Assembly (NCBI GenBank): GCA_949825025.1
Contig: OX463781.1
Location: forward strand, 42,277,469 to 42,341,468
Length of the DNA: 64,000 nucleotides
From: Siphlonurus alternatus
Taxonomy: Eukaryota > Arthropoda > Insecta > Ephemeroptera > Siphlonuridae
Reading direction: 5' to 3'
Shown here: positions 1 to 14,200 of the stretch, piece after piece
Layout of the letters: each line of letters begins with the position of its first letter
Position numbering within the stretch: the first letter of the stretch is position 1
Notes under the pieces: model-generated
The model's input: the letters and a program-made list of their open reading frames with translations, nothing else
Told to the model about the DNA's origin: nothing
Databases searched by the model: none
Made by a program: the position numbers and the translations under genes

Positions 1-527
1 GCAAGACCAAATTTCCTAGCTCAAAAATTTCAAAATCTATTTTTTCCAATAGACCACTTGCAAAACTATATGTTTAAGCAAAAAGTAAACAAACTCACAC
101 ACCCCAGTGTATTGTTGGTTGTTGATTATGTGTATATTTTTTCTAATACATTGGACCTTATGGGAAATTTACGATAATTCTTATCAACTGAATCAATTAA
201 GTATTGATGTTACATAGTTTTTCTTTAAATTAAAAATAATGGCTGTCTGTACTCCGCCGCTGCCTTGCAGTCTTGCACTGCAACTGCAGGCTGCAGATAT
301 GGTAGTAGGAGCCCAAGAAGAGTGCAGGAAAGGGTTCTGGGAGCCTGGTAAACCCCAGCATGGTCGCAAGATAAAAACTCTTACTGGAAAGGTTAAATAA
401 TATCAGCCTGGCCACACCCGAAAGGGTAAAATGGTATCAAGGATATTAACTTTCTTAACTTTTTTTAAAAATAATTAATTTTCTCATTAAAATACAATGT
501 GGTGCTCACGGTGCTTGGTGTTCCTAG
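1..527 (+). other. ANO8 intron sequence, no feature found
   Basis: AT-rich DNA ending in a pyrimidine-rich acceptor. The 230-415 stretch is more GC-rich with CTGCAG words, but no exon with matching phase and homology is evident. Confidence 0.6.
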
Positions 528-688
528 GACTGTGATGTGGTGCTGACGTTCCCGCCTGGCGCGCAGGACGTCACGCTCATGTGGCTGCTAGCTCGCCTCC
601 GCTCGGGCACGCCAGGCCTTGTGGTGCACGTAAGACATCACGCCTCCACCAACTGCTACGGCTTTTACCTAACTGCACCACATGACGT
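528..688 (+). CDS. ANO8: ANO8 exon: N-terminal cytoplasmic domain (first exon in window)
   Basis: Acceptor TTCCTAG before 528, donor GTGAGT at 689. Starts in phase 0 and encodes DCDVVLTFPPG through YGFYLTAPHD, 53 codons plus 2 nt. It matches the anoctamin dimerisation-domain region (CDV-TFP, LLWLL-like and VRHH motifs). Nothing in 1-527 can be assigned as an earlier exon. Confidence 0.9.
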
Positions 689-2184
689 GTGAGTACTTGA
701 GTTGTCTGAGAAAACTGATGATGTGTCCAGTAAATGGAATATGTTTTGATATGAGGTAGAGAAGAAATAGTAATGGATACATGCAACGACTAAGTTTTTC
801 TTATTATTTTTTTATAATAACTCTATATATCTAATTAAAAAAAAAAAACATTTTCTCCTTTCAATATTGCATATTATAAATTTTTGCCACATTCATAGGC
901 TTTAAATAATCTGGGATTTCTTATTTAATATTCCTCGATCTTATTCCAAATCAATGCAAAACAGCAACAACAATAAAAAAATTAACGACAATCTTGAAAA
1001 TAGTTTCACAAATTATCAACTCTTCAACAGTAGTTGGGAAAATAATTTTAGTTTGTAGAGAAATGGATAACAGTTTCTTGTTGGAAAAGCCTCTATATAT
1101 TCTCCATTTTGTGTCCTCAGGCTACTGAAGGCAGCTGAGGAGCTACATCTGCCCAAGACGGTGCGGAAGGAGTTTGGCGGTGGCTCAAAGGAGTTCCTTC
1201 TGCACGAGGCGAACTGCTTTGAAGGCATAGAGGACGAGGGCAGCTTCTTCTCGACGCAGGAGCGCGGCTGGCTGGTCCTGCACCTCCTACAGATGCTGCG
1301 AGCCCGAGGCGGGGACGAGGTTGGCGGACTGAGGCTCATCGAGGGGCAGGCCATTGGTGAGGGACATGCAGTACTGAGGGGCAAGTTTTGGGATGGGAAA
1401 TTCGGGAACTTAAATAGCAAGGATGACTCACCTAATCCTCCCACTTTTGACCTCAGAGGAGGGGACTTTGACCTTGGTTAGCTGTGGGTTAATGAGATGA
1501 GACGTTTGAATTAAAAAATTGAATTTGAGAGGATTTCAACTCATCCACTAAATTTTGTACTGCTTATTGCTTTTTGAATCACCACTTAAACTAGAGGATG
1601 TAGCCAGAGTTGTATATTCTGACCCAAATCGTTGTGTGTGCAGTTCCCAAGTGCCTGGCCGCCGGAGTGATTGCTCAGGTCTTCCCCCTGCACGACACTG
1701 AGGCTCTCACCACGCTGCAGAACACCTGGGTCCGAGCCTTCTTCAAGAAGCAACCCCTCGGTAAGCACCTTCACACAAATGTCTTAGTAATAGAGTATCA
1801 ACTTCAAAAATTTGTATTACAAAAATGAATAGAGAATGCAAAGTAATGTCACTCTGATTTTTTTCAAATTTTTTAGAGACCAAACAATATTTCTAAAACG
1901 TTTTGCCATGATCAGTTTAAACCCACACTCCTTTTAATCCTTTTACATAGGCGTCACTCTCCCTATACTTTCAATATTTTTTTTGAAAATAGTTCCCGGC
2001 CATTAAAAATCTGAAAAAAATCAGAGTAATGCATAACTTTGCAACTCTTATCCATTTCTGCAATAAAAAAAATTTTGAGGTTGTTACTCCATTGTAATCC
2101 TAGAGGTACATGAACCAATTACATGACACTCACAATTTAAATTTATTTTCTTCCTACTGGGTAATTTTTTTCTCTCCCTAATCC

Positions 2185-2238
<54 letters not shown>

Positions 2239-5200
2239 TGCAATGCATAACAATGTTTTTTTGTTGTTGTTATTGTCACAATATTTTTTCTCTTGATCTA
2301 AAATTGTGTAATACTTGTTATCTAGTTGTAATAAATAGAAAACTGTTAACATGCAGCTAATTTGTCTGTTATTTACCAAGATATCTTTATAAATATTATT
2401 TATCTTATATGTTAAAAATTACCCTCATCCAATTAGTGCAATGAAGTATAGCAAGTTACCAGCTAAGACATTACGTCTCATCTTTCAAGTAGCACTTGTA
2501 TCCTCTCCTTGTATTTTTTCTCCCCTACACTATATAAAATACATTTGTTGAAACTGAAATTAAATTTACATATGTGCAAAGTACCAGTTTAAACTTGAGA
2601 GAAATGTATTTAATTATTAAAATCACCTCTAGGATTCACATTTTTTTTTTTTTTTTAAATAAATTATATAGCTTGTTACGGTCCCTTCACTTAGCTTACC
2701 TCAAGTTCACAGTGAGAGTGGCCTTTCTGTTGTCTAAGGGTGAGGCACGCTAGTCAAGGTGTAACAAACAACTTAGTCTTCCACTAACTTATCTATAGAT
2801 AAGTTCACTACCAAAATTCTCTTTATTATTTAAAGAAATCTATGTAAAATTGCAGGTAGTTGGAGTTGTTTTATTTTAATAAAAGATCTAATTGTCATAA
2901 AAAATATTGATTGTATTTATTAAATGTTGAGGACGATACACTTTTGTCTATAAGGCAGTATGCATACTTTGATGCAAGGGGAAAAAAAATAATAATACTG
3001 TAGCACGGAGATCATACACAAATGTAAACAAATAAACAGCTGAGCCTAATGATGGCGATTTACCTGTAGACAGCCCAGGTTACACCAACATCACTAGTTA
3101 AAAGTTTACTAGGTCACCAAAATTCTCTTCACTAGCCAGCAAAACTTTCACACAAGGGGACACGATTAAAGAGGGCGAATCAGCGGACGCTCTCGCCGCG
3201 ACCGCCGCTCCCAATCAACTGACTTACCGTTTGCTGGCTAGCCCATTGTTTGGTGACCCCCACCTGCATATTTATGACGTAATATGAGGGGGGAAATACG
3301 TCACGTGACCATATTTTTAGGATTTTTGTGGCAGTGCTGCCAATTAGTAAATTAAATTTACTAAGATTATGGTATTAAATTTACATAGTATTTACTTCTG
3401 TAATTATGTCAAGAATAGCCAATTATAATTAGTACATTATTGTATTACTGTATGATTAGTATGAACAAAAACAAATCATGATTAAGCATTGATTTGCATG
3501 ATAGACTATATTTATTATGCCAGCATGGTCGGCACATGAGACCCGTAGATTATAACAGACTTTGCGTTTTACGAGTATCGTAGACCCTTTTAAAAACATA
3601 ATAATTATTTTCTGCAACATCCTAGCAGTATTTACATTACCTAAATTGGCACTTTACAGCATTAAATTGGATATAAAACTTATATTACATTTGTTACTGG
3701 ACGGGGTTTACAAAGGTAGACAAAAGGAATCTATTTAGATTATGTTTAAGGCAAATTTTGATGAGAATATAGTTTTAAAAGATGTTGTGACCGGTTATTT
3801 GGGTAGCTTAATTAATATTTAATACTTAATGATAAGGTTTGTAAGTAAAAAATATGACAAGTACTTACTATTAGCTTTTTGCTTCAAAACTTTTCCGTTG
3901 TTGCCTGAGGGGAACACGGCCATATGTTTATTTTTATTTTGGTTGCGCTTTTGTATTGTTGTTTGTGCGCGCTTTTTTTCAAATACAGTACGCTTTGCCG
4001 TGCCGTCCAGTAAGTTGGTTTAATTGTTTTAAGATATAATATGCACCGTTATATTAACCCCCCTTTTAATAATTGCAAGGTTTACACTTGTGATTTTAAA
4101 ACAAAAGGTTTAGCAAAATGGGTTTAGCTTCTATTCCCAGATTAAACATAAGAAAATTAATAAATTATTAACTTGCATATTATGAAAGATAAAAGAAAAT
4201 TGAAACATAATTAAAGTTGGTTGCAAAAAATTTAGCACAGTAGAAGTAGGTAAAATTAAAACATATAAATACGTGAACAGCTTGTATTCACGCTCTTCGG
4301 GGTCTTTTTCTGGGGTCTGAAGAGTAGGGGGTTGAGTAGGCATGGTTTCCATGCCTTGTCTTGAATTTTATACTCCTTGAGCTCTCCCTCCTCGATGGGA
4401 TAAGAGAGAATGTGGGATCGAGCGGGGGGCTCTGGGACCACGTCTGGCTTCCACACGCTCGCCCAACAATATTATGCTTGGGGGTAAAGGAATCTCTGAG
4501 TGGGGGGCACTGGGACAATGTCTGGCCCCACTTCACTCGATTTCTGAGGGGTTCTTCAACAAAATCACTCTGTTGTTGTTGCTGCGTTGAGATTGGATAC
4601 ACACAAGCGGGCCTTGGTTTGGCAGTTCCCTGGTTTGCGTTGCTAGGTACATTGGTGCGTCTCCATGCCATGTCACCGACCTGGAAAGGGGAGGGATGTT
4701 TATCCTCTCTGTATACCCTTGCTTGGCATTCTCGAGTCGCACGGCAACGTGCTTGAGCGGTGGCAATAATGTTTTGTATCTTATTAGCCAACGAGGCAGC
4801 GAATTTATCAGCTTCTTCCTCCGCACTGACTTGTGGCGAGGGTGGATCTGGCGGTTGTTCAGTTGCTGCCTTCGACGGAGATTGTAATTCCCGTTCAAAG
4901 GTACGGAGGGCAGGAGTTTGATTGGTAGTTTCATTTAGAGAGTTGTGAAGAGCGTAACAGAGGGCAGGCGGGGGTTTATTTGAATGCATGTGGCGAGTGG
5001 TCTCAGGTAGGAGGTGGTACCCTTCCCTCTCAAGGAGGGTGATATGCTCCTGAGCTTCTGAGAGATGTTTTTGCATTTCCAGTAACGCTGCTCCTTGTTG
5101 TTTTGCGGTTCTATTGCGCCGGTGCCTCCTTTTCAGAGTCTTCGATCTTGGTTTTCGACGATCTCGAGATGGGCCGTACTCACTTCTTGAGCGAAATCTA

Positions 5201-8200
5201 CTCGATTCTGCTTGGGCTTGTGGGTGATGGGTCTCGGCGGGAGCTGGGGCAGGTGATTCCATGACGGGTGGTCTGTTCGTCATGAGTTGGAGGTTTTCAG
5301 CCGGGGTGGCTGCTGTCTCTGCTAACTTCACTCTCCGGCGCTTGATAAAATCGCGGCCAAGTATAATTTCTTTCAAACTGGAACTCTGCATGTAGAACTT
5401 ATGTCTGAATTTGCCACCAGGGAATGCGATTTTGATCTTTGTTGTTCTGTCTAGTGGGATTGCTCCTCCGACGAATCCCAGGGTGCTGATACTGTCCTTA
5501 ATTTGTATGCCCAGATCCCTAGCACGCTTACATAAGGATGGTCCCAGAATACTGACATTTGACCCTGTATCTAGCATGGCTAGACACTCTACACCGAGGA
5601 TTTTAACGCGGAGAAGGGGTTCGTCCAAGTTCGATATGTTGGGTGGAGATCGGTGTTTAGGAGAGGGTGCAGGGGTTGTAGTTCCAGAGGATGGGGTGGT
5701 GGTGGTACCAGGAATGAAGGCTGCATTGGTATTGGACAATGCTAGTTTGGCTAAGCGTCTTTCTTTCTTCCTTTGTTTTTTTAAGAATTTTAGCATTCTT
5801 TTCCTTCTCCTACGCCTACGTGACTCACTACGCGCTTCCCTCTCGCATTGCAGAGTTACATGCGAGAGGGGCTCTCCACGTTTTTTGGAGCTGTTGGAGG
5901 TTGGTGACCGACTGCGAACTGCGGGATCTCGAGGTGTTCTTTGAGGACAGGAACGAGCGTAGTGATTGCCTCTACACGTGAAGCAAACGACAGTCACTGA
6001 GTTGTTATTTGGTCGCCTCGTATCGTCCCCAGCAAAGGACACGTGTCTCTCACTTGAGTTGTTGCTGGCGGGTCGCTGTTGGGGGCTGTGATGAGGGTTG
6101 GTAGTGGCAGCGCTAGGTGGTGTTGTGGGTCGTGCATGCTGAACTTGGTCGCGACCCTCCAGCTGCCTCCTCGTGGCATGTGGGTCTTGCACACCTAGGG
6201 TAGCTTGCGATGTCACCCTGTGTGTATCATACCTTGATGGAGGGGGGGTTGGGGTTCTCGGTGTGTCAGTTCTAGTATTGTGACCACTGTACGCTAATGA
6301 CGGCTCAATGCAATATTTAGCGTCAGGTGGCAACTTGTACTTTCTTTCCTGCATGATTCTGTATTGTATATTATATGCTTCCCTCGCTAGCTCATACAAA
6401 TTATTGAATGTTCTACCGCCCCCGATGACGTAATCGCGATACTTAGGGTACATTTGGTTAAGTACTCGCTGCACTTTATCTGCATCGGATACTTGAACAT
6501 TTAGCCGGCGATAGAAACCAGCAATGACTGCGATGTATGAGGTGAGGGCTTCGTCGGGATGTTGGGTTCGAGCCTCGAGCTCCTTCCACAGAAGCTCGGG
6601 GTAGTTCGGGGCACCAAACTCACGCATGAGGGCGCCCACGAAACAATCCCAATTGTCGAAAACTCCATGCTGCTCGCACTCAAACTCCCACCACAGATGA
6701 GCTTCTCCCACTAGAGCAGAGGACATGGCGTGACTCATCATAGCTTGAGGGGTGAGTGAGAATGAGCGTGCATATCTTTCGAATGCAATTATGAAATCCG
6801 AGGGGGTGAGTTTATCCCTTCTGCCACTGAAGGTGGGCAAGGGTAGACGAAGTGATGGTATTTGTTGCCCCGGTTGCCATGGGCGGGGACCTGGTACCAT
6901 ATTTGGATACAAGATTTGGTTCATATGCATTTGTGGTTGTACAAGTGCTGGGAAGTTAGGTTGATATGCTACCCCATGTTGAGGTTGGTCAGTGTATTGG
7001 TAGAATGCTGGGGGCATGACAGGAGCGACTGGCTGGCCTGCCATGTACCCTAATTGATTATAGTTAGGTTGAGGTGCTCGCGGCTGCGCAAAGACAGGGA
7101 TGTCAGGACGGGCAGGCCCAGTTATGGGAACTGGTGGGACCGGACCCAGGGCCTGAGGGTCTGCTGCTCTGCCTGGAGCTTGTGGAATAAACTGATTATC
7201 TTGTTGGTGAAAATTGGCAGCAACAGGGGTTCTTTGAGGTCGTAAAATATTAGGATTGTTTGGTTCTGGGTGGGTAATTTGTGGAAACGGAATTTGTGGA
7301 TGAGGGTTGGACGGTAAGGGTTGAGGCATAGGATGATAATATTCGCCCTGGTACATTGTATTGTGGTTAGCCGCGCCTCCTTGGGCTGGCACGTGACTCA
7401 CAATTTGTTGCGGATTTTGTTGAATAAAATCTAATAGCTGAGGATGAGGTTGCTGTTGTTGATAGATAGGTTTATATTGTTGATAGGTGGGTTGATATTG
7501 TTGATAAGGGGGTTGGTATTGTTGTACCATCCCGGGGTTGACAACCTGATTGTAATGTTGATCCAAATGTGGGCGTGGCTGTAGTACTTGTTCACCATCT
7601 GCACCTTGATGATTCGGTTCATTATTATAAACTACTTGCTGCTGTGTTGACGTCACCCCCACATTCCTATTGTCCACCTCCGGTTGTTGCGACCCCCCAG
7701 TTGGAGCTCGTGAGGGTGCAGGTATGTTATACTGCTTCCTTATCGCACCTGTATTAGGTCGAACTGGTACTGGGGGTGGCATTTGGCTCTCACGCGCGCT
7801 AGTTGGCACGGATGGCTGCATACGGTGATGGTAACGTCGCAGGGGTGGTATGGTTTGCTGGAAATTAGGTTGGGTATCAAGGTGTTGAGGGTTAGGCTCG
7901 TTGTTTGAGAATGAGTTACTGTTGTCCATGATTTCAGGATTAAGTTGATTATTATTTAGGTTATTTTGTCCTAAATACGTTGGTGTGAACATTGTTGCTG
8001 TATGTAATTGGTGTTGCAAATTACTCACCGGTGTTGACTGCCTCCCTGCGGTTTGGTTTGAAGCCAGTGGGGGTAGGTTGAGGGTGTTTTGTACCATGTT
8101 GGGCCGCCCTTGCTCCGGACCCCGAGTCAAAGCAGGGCGAGCGCCAATAGGATTGTATTGTCTATAATTTAAATTATAGTCTATTTCTTCTGTTGCAGTT

Positions 8201-11200
8201 TCATTTTCATTAAATTCACGTCGAGAATTAATTCTATTTTCCATGCCATTAATTGCATCTCTCAGGCGTTGCATATCAGATGCATTTGACATTGTGGGTA
8301 GTGCAGCTGCTTCGTCTTGTAGAGTAAGGAGAGCAGAAGCGGCTGCCAGGCGATCTGTCTCGTTGTGACGATATTCCGCGGACATTTCTGGTTGCCCGAA
8401 GTGTATATTGTTGTCCTGCGTGTTGTTCGGACGATCTACTACTGCAGCTTGGTGTCGCTCAACAGGCCCTCCTGCTGCTGGATTGCCATAGAGCTCAGCA
8501 ATTACACCTGGTCTGGTTAAGTAATCGCTGACTGCCACCCCTTGGGGTAACACACGGAACATGGTCTCGCCCCCATCTGTCTGTGGTTGCGAAGAATGCC
8601 CGCGCTCCACCGAGACTGACTGACTCCCCTCGCGCGGCTCACCCCCACGTGAACCCGCGCCATGGCTCCCGGAGCCGTGATACGCCCTGAGCGGCGCCTG
8701 AGAGGATTGCTCGGCGAAACTTCTTGGAGCTCGGCCCTCGCGGCTTTGCTCCCTGGAGGCCTCGTCCTCTGACGGAGGGTCGGAGGCCCCACTCCTTGCT
8801 GCCATAGCTGTATGACTTGCTAATTATCTTTCGTCAACTCTAGGTCAATAATAAGTGACAAAAATATATGCCGGTATAATATCTCCCGATAATTTGTGCC
8901 CTTATATCGAAAGAAAATTAACCAAAGAAATTGCTTACATAAGTTTGTGTATGATCAAATTTAATTTTGTTAAGAGATTATGAGAGTTTCGGATTTTACG
9001 TCGTATAATTATTTTACGTATAATTATAAACGACGCTGGCGCGGGTGGGCGTGCCAAAAGTGCATGCACTTGGAGGACACCCAATTATCCCGGAATACAG
9101 GCCCACACGGTTTGTTACGGTCCCTTCACTTAGCTTACCTCAAGTTCACAGTGAGAGTGGCCTTTCTGTTGTCTAAGGGTGAGGCACGCTAGTCAAGGTG
9201 TAACAAACAACTTAGTCTTCCACTAACTTATCTATAGATAAGTTCACTACCAAAATTCTCTTTATTATTTAAAGAAATCTATGTAAAATTGCAGGTAGTT
9301 GGAGTTGTTTTATTTTAATAAAAGATCTAATTGTCATAAAAAATATTGATTGTATTTATTAAATGTTGAGGACGATACACTTTTGTCTATAAGGCAGTAT
9401 GCATACTTTGATGCAAGGGGAAAAAAAATAATAATACTGTAGCACGGAGATCATACACAAATGTAAACAAATAAACAGCTGAGCCTAATGATGGCGATTT
9501 ACCTGTAGACAGCCCAGGTTACACCAACATCACTAGTTAAAAGTTTACTAGGTCACCAAAATTCTCTTCACTAGCCAGCAAAACTTTCACACAAGGGGAC
9601 ACGATTAAAGAGGGCGAATCAGCGGACGCTCTCGCCGCGACCGCCGCTCCCAATCAACTGACTTACCGTTTGCTGGCTAGCCCATTGTTTGGTGACCCCC
9701 ACCTGCATATTTATGACGTAATATGAGGGGGGAAATACGTCACGTGACCATATTTTTAGGATTTTTGTGGCAGTGCTGCCAATTAGTAAATTAAATTTAC
9801 TAAGATTATGGTATTAAATTTACATAGTATTTACTTCTGTAATTATGTCAAGAATAGCCAATTATAATTAGTACATTATTGTATTACTGTATGATTAGTA
9901 TGAACAAAAACAAATCATGATTAAGCATTGATTTGCATGATAGACTATATTTATTATGCCAGCATGGTCGGCACATGAGACCCGTAGATTATAACAGACT
10001 TTGCGTTTTACGAGTATCGTAGACCCTTTTAAAAACATAATAATTATTTTCTGCAACATCCTAGCAGTATTTACATTAGCTAAATTGGCACTTTACAGCA
10101 TTAAATTGGATATAAAACTTATATTACATTTGTTACTGGACGGGGTTTACAAAGGTAGACAAAAGGAATCTATTTAGATTATGTTTAAGGCAAATTATGA
10201 TGAGAATATAGTTTTAAAAGATGTTGTGACCGGTTATTTGGGTAGCTTAATTAATATTTAATACTTAATGATAAGGTTTGTAAGTAAAAAATATGACAAG
10301 TACTTACTATTAGCTTTTTGCTTCAAAACTTTTCCGTTGTTGCCTGAGGGGAACACGGCCATATGTTTATTTCTATTTTGGTTGCGCTTTTGTATTGTTG
10401 TTTGTGCGCGCTTTTTTTCAAATACAGTACGCTTTGCCGTGCCGTCCAGTAAGTTGGTTTAATTGTTTTAAGATATAATATGCACCGTTATAAGCTTTAT
10501 CATTTAAAAGAGTAATATTGTTTAAATTTCAATAGAATGTACAGTATATATTAAAATAGTAAATTTCTATGTCATCCTAATTAAACTAAATAACTGCTGG
10601 GCAGATGCAAATGTTAGTCCATAGTCCAATATACATACATATATATATATATATATATTTTTTAGCTGTAGGAAGTTTTGAATTTTTTTAATCATTGCTA
10701 TCATGGTATGGAGGTGGAGGTGGGGGGGGGGGGGATTGTATCTGATTCTTAAAAAAATCTTTATATACCAATCTTCATAAAATCAATTGCGAAAAATAAA
10801 CTGTTTTTAGTCATTTGTGCTATCCTAAACTTAAGCTTCTTTTCAATCATCATGCATATTATTTTCATATTAAAAATAACATAAACTATTTCTGATTATT
10901 AATATTCTAAATATAGGGAACTTGGGCTTGTATGTACACTCGTCACCTCGGAAAATTTCCCTTTGCATTGCAGCCTTTTTAATCACCACGCCTCGTAAGA
11001 ATAACACAGGGCATGGTGATTAACAAGGCTGTAAGTGAGAAATTTTCCAAGGCGACGAGTGTACACTATATCAGTCCCTCAGAATTGGAGTATTATAATA
11101 ACAGTTTTAGAATAAGGTACACTTGCAACCTTTTTAGATAAGGTATATAGTAATTAAATCCGCATAATTTTTTTTACAGTAAATTAAATTTTAATTTTGA

Positions 11201-14200
11201 GACATTAAACATTTTTAACATTAAACATTGTTGCCATATCTAACAAGGTTGAAAACTTGCATGTGTGTACCCCCAACATGTCCTCCGTGGTTTGTGTTTG
11301 TGCCTGGTTCTTTGTCATGTCATGGTTGTGTTGTGTCGGACTGCAATCTTCATTCTCCTTGTTGTCTCTCTTCTCTCGTAGATCAGGTCTCTGAGTACTT
11401 TGGCGTCAAGATCGCAATGTACTTTGCGTGGCTCGGACACTATACCACTGCTCTCATAGTGCCTGCTGTGGTGGGATTTATTTTTTGGGTAAGACAAAAA
11501 TTATACTAATTACCATACACTTTTTTGTTTCAATATATAAATGCTTGTTTTTTTTTCTTCTGAAAGTAGTATTTTATTTTATATTCTTTTGCTTATATGA
11601 TGTTGATGTTTTTAACCCAAAATAATTTATATTTGTTTGATATATTTTATATATGCATTTAAATATATACACAAATATTAACCTACAAAAAAATTCAATG
11701 CAGTGATGTGGCTATTACGCTTTTAGCTTAGAGGATTAATTCAGCTTGTCTCAAAAAGTGCATGGAAACAAGTTGAAAATGCTGATCTTTTTATAATTTA
11801 AATATTTTTTTCTCCCATTGACTGGAATTGTTTATAGATCATTGCAAATTTAAAAAGGTTTTGGATGTATCTTTAAAAATATAACTCTCTTTATATTATA
11901 TTTTATATTTGATTCATCCTAACTTCTGTAACTTAATTGACAAGTGTTCTAACAATTATTCTAGCATTCTGCAACAGTAAAATGTCAAACAAAACATACC
12001 TTCTCTACATCACTTCTAGTCTCATTGCACCAACATATTGCTCAAGCTTATCCTTTTTATACTACAGGCCTAAACTGCATTTTTTTTTAACCCTTTCTAC
12101 TCGCATATTATATATTCTTCATTAAGAATTGCTATCAGATTGTCTGGGTTCAAATAATTAACAAATGCATGATGTCACCTAAGAATTAAAGGCATGATTG
12201 ATTTATAACTCAGTTTACTGCTGCTTTTATAACATAATTATATAATAAATTGAAATATAAAATTAATACAGGTAAAGTATGTTACTGTGTCCCATGATTT
12301 AATGCATGTTATATTTTTTATATCAATTCAGCTGAAACAAACTTTTTCTCCCCTCAACATTTAAACCAAAATTTAAAGTCTTAACTTTTTAATTTTTTTT
12401 TCTTTGAAATCTATTTAACCGCAGATTCAGGTTAACAATTGCTTCCTGCCCAGTTCACCCCCTCCCCTAGTGACATCTGCTCCCTCTTGTCCAGGTATTC
12501 TTCTGTGGTCGAGACCAGGCACGCGAGGACATTGGCTTTGTCATCTTCTCGCTGTTCAACGTCATCTGGGGTACCGTGTACCTCGAGGCATGGAAGCGCT
12601 ACAGTGCAGAGCTTGCCTACCGCTGGGGCACACTCGACCAGAGAGATGAGCTGCTGGTTGAGCCTCGACCTCTATTTACGGTGAGTCTCAACTCCGTGGA
12701 TATGTTCATCCTATTTCATTATTAAAGTAATTTTTCTGCTGCTGAATACACTACAACTAGCTTCAATATTGAAACAAGCATTTAAAATATAGATAAAAAA
12801 ATATATATAAATTATCTGCATTTGCTTCTTAATCAAATAATATCTGTGAGCCATCACAAAATGCTTATAGAATAATTATATGGATAAAAATAATAATTTT
12901 TAATGTTGTTATTTTAACAGTCTTCACTCGTTAGCTAGAGATCTTTACCCAACAGTTGCAACTCACATTCTAGACCATTAAAAAAAATAAATACGTAAAT
13001 TCACACTTTTTGATACCGATTTCTATAAGTAAAATGTGGTAATATAATTATGAAAATCGTTGGTCTCATATTTTGACCTGATTGATTTCAGGGCACGTTG
13101 GAGAAGAGTCGTGTGACTGGTCGCCTGGAGCCAACGTACCCTGCGTGGAAGAGGAATGTGTTCCGTTACCTCGTCAGCGTTCCCGTCATCGGACTGTGTC
13201 TGGCCGTGGTGTTCATCGTCATGTTCCTCATTCTTGAGCTACAGGTAAGTTTAGATTGCAGGTTACAATTAATGGATCAGGTGATAGTGTCTCTTAAATT
13301 CTATTTCAATCACTCATCCGTGATTATTAAATATTATTGTTTCTTTAAATTAAATTATAACAAAATGAAATATTTAATTTAAAAAAAAAATAGCCCTTTC
13401 AGTTAATGGAGACAAATTCTATTGAGCTGAGGTGACTAAATAATGTTTCCCAACCTCTTCATTGGGGGGTGGTTAGGTGAAATTTTGACCTTTCATTAAA
13501 AACCTCAGCATCATAAAAATTATATTTTACTCTCCTTTATTATCAAACTAAGAAAACAGAGTATGCTATTTTTATGTAGTTAGTTGGTTATCAATGGCGG
13601 AACATTGTTCACAGTGCTCTCTGATGGGGCTCCTAATACCCAGTCTATACACTATACAGTTAATACTGTTTCTAAGTAGGGCATGTATGTTGTTTGCACA
13701 ACATTCCGTGGTCTTAATCACCCCAGCGGAGTATTGACATCAGCCATAAGCTGCCTACCTCCTTTCATCTAGTAGCCAGTCACAACCATTTCAAGTCATG
13801 AAAAGTCTGCCGTATTTGGGATTTGAACCGGGGACCTCTCGGATGAAAGCCAAGTGTACTAGCCACTACACCAAAGAGCTGGTTATTTTTATGTAAAACA
13901 TTATATAATTATGTGACCTATTGTAGAGTACGTGAAATACCTCTCATGCACTGTTGTTTTAGGAATGGTGGGATGGAAAGATTGAGTCTCGAGGTTACCC
14001 CTTCTGGCTGAGCTACCTGCCAAAGATCCTGCTTGCCGTGGTGATCACATTAATGGACGAGGCGTACCACAAGGTGGCGCTGTGGCTCAACGATCGTGGT
14101 GAGTGATCACGGAACTACGCCCTCCCTCAAATTAAAGTTAGCACACAAAGCTCTCATACATCTCAATATGCCCTGACCAAATCTCCTTCTTGTTACAGAA

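Larger units (their letters stand above)
2674..10492 (-). mobile_element. full-length non-autonomous LTR retrotransposon (Ty3/Gypsy-like) inside an ANO8 intron
   Basis: Two 1380-bp direct LTRs (2674-4053 and 9113-10492) enclose 5059 bp. A 4-bp target duplication AGCT flanks the insertion (2670-2673 and 10493-10496). In the minus orientation, a polypurine tract AAAAGGGGGG lies just before the 3' LTR. The only coding capacity is the gag-pro-integrase-tail ORF. No RT, RNase H or integrase catalytic triad was found, so movement would need proteins from another element. Three visible LTR mismatches indicate a recent insertion. It lies antisense to ANO8. Confidence 0.93.

Noticed and set aside
3829..4023. 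64-codon ORF repeated in both LTRs
   Set aside because: Duplicated only because it lies in the LTR; no recognisable domain.
4361..8167. Plus-strand ORFs across the retrotransposon
   Set aside because: Antisense shadows of the 1505-codon gag-pro ORF, with no domain content.
9090..9112. Primer-binding site for the LTR element
   Set aside because: No TGG plus tRNA 3'-end complement at the LTR edge that I can assign; a TGGGCC eight bases in is not convincing.
13810..13884. A functional tRNA gene on the minus strand
   Set aside because: The tRNA-like part is the head of a SINE with defined TSDs, and the pairing is incomplete.
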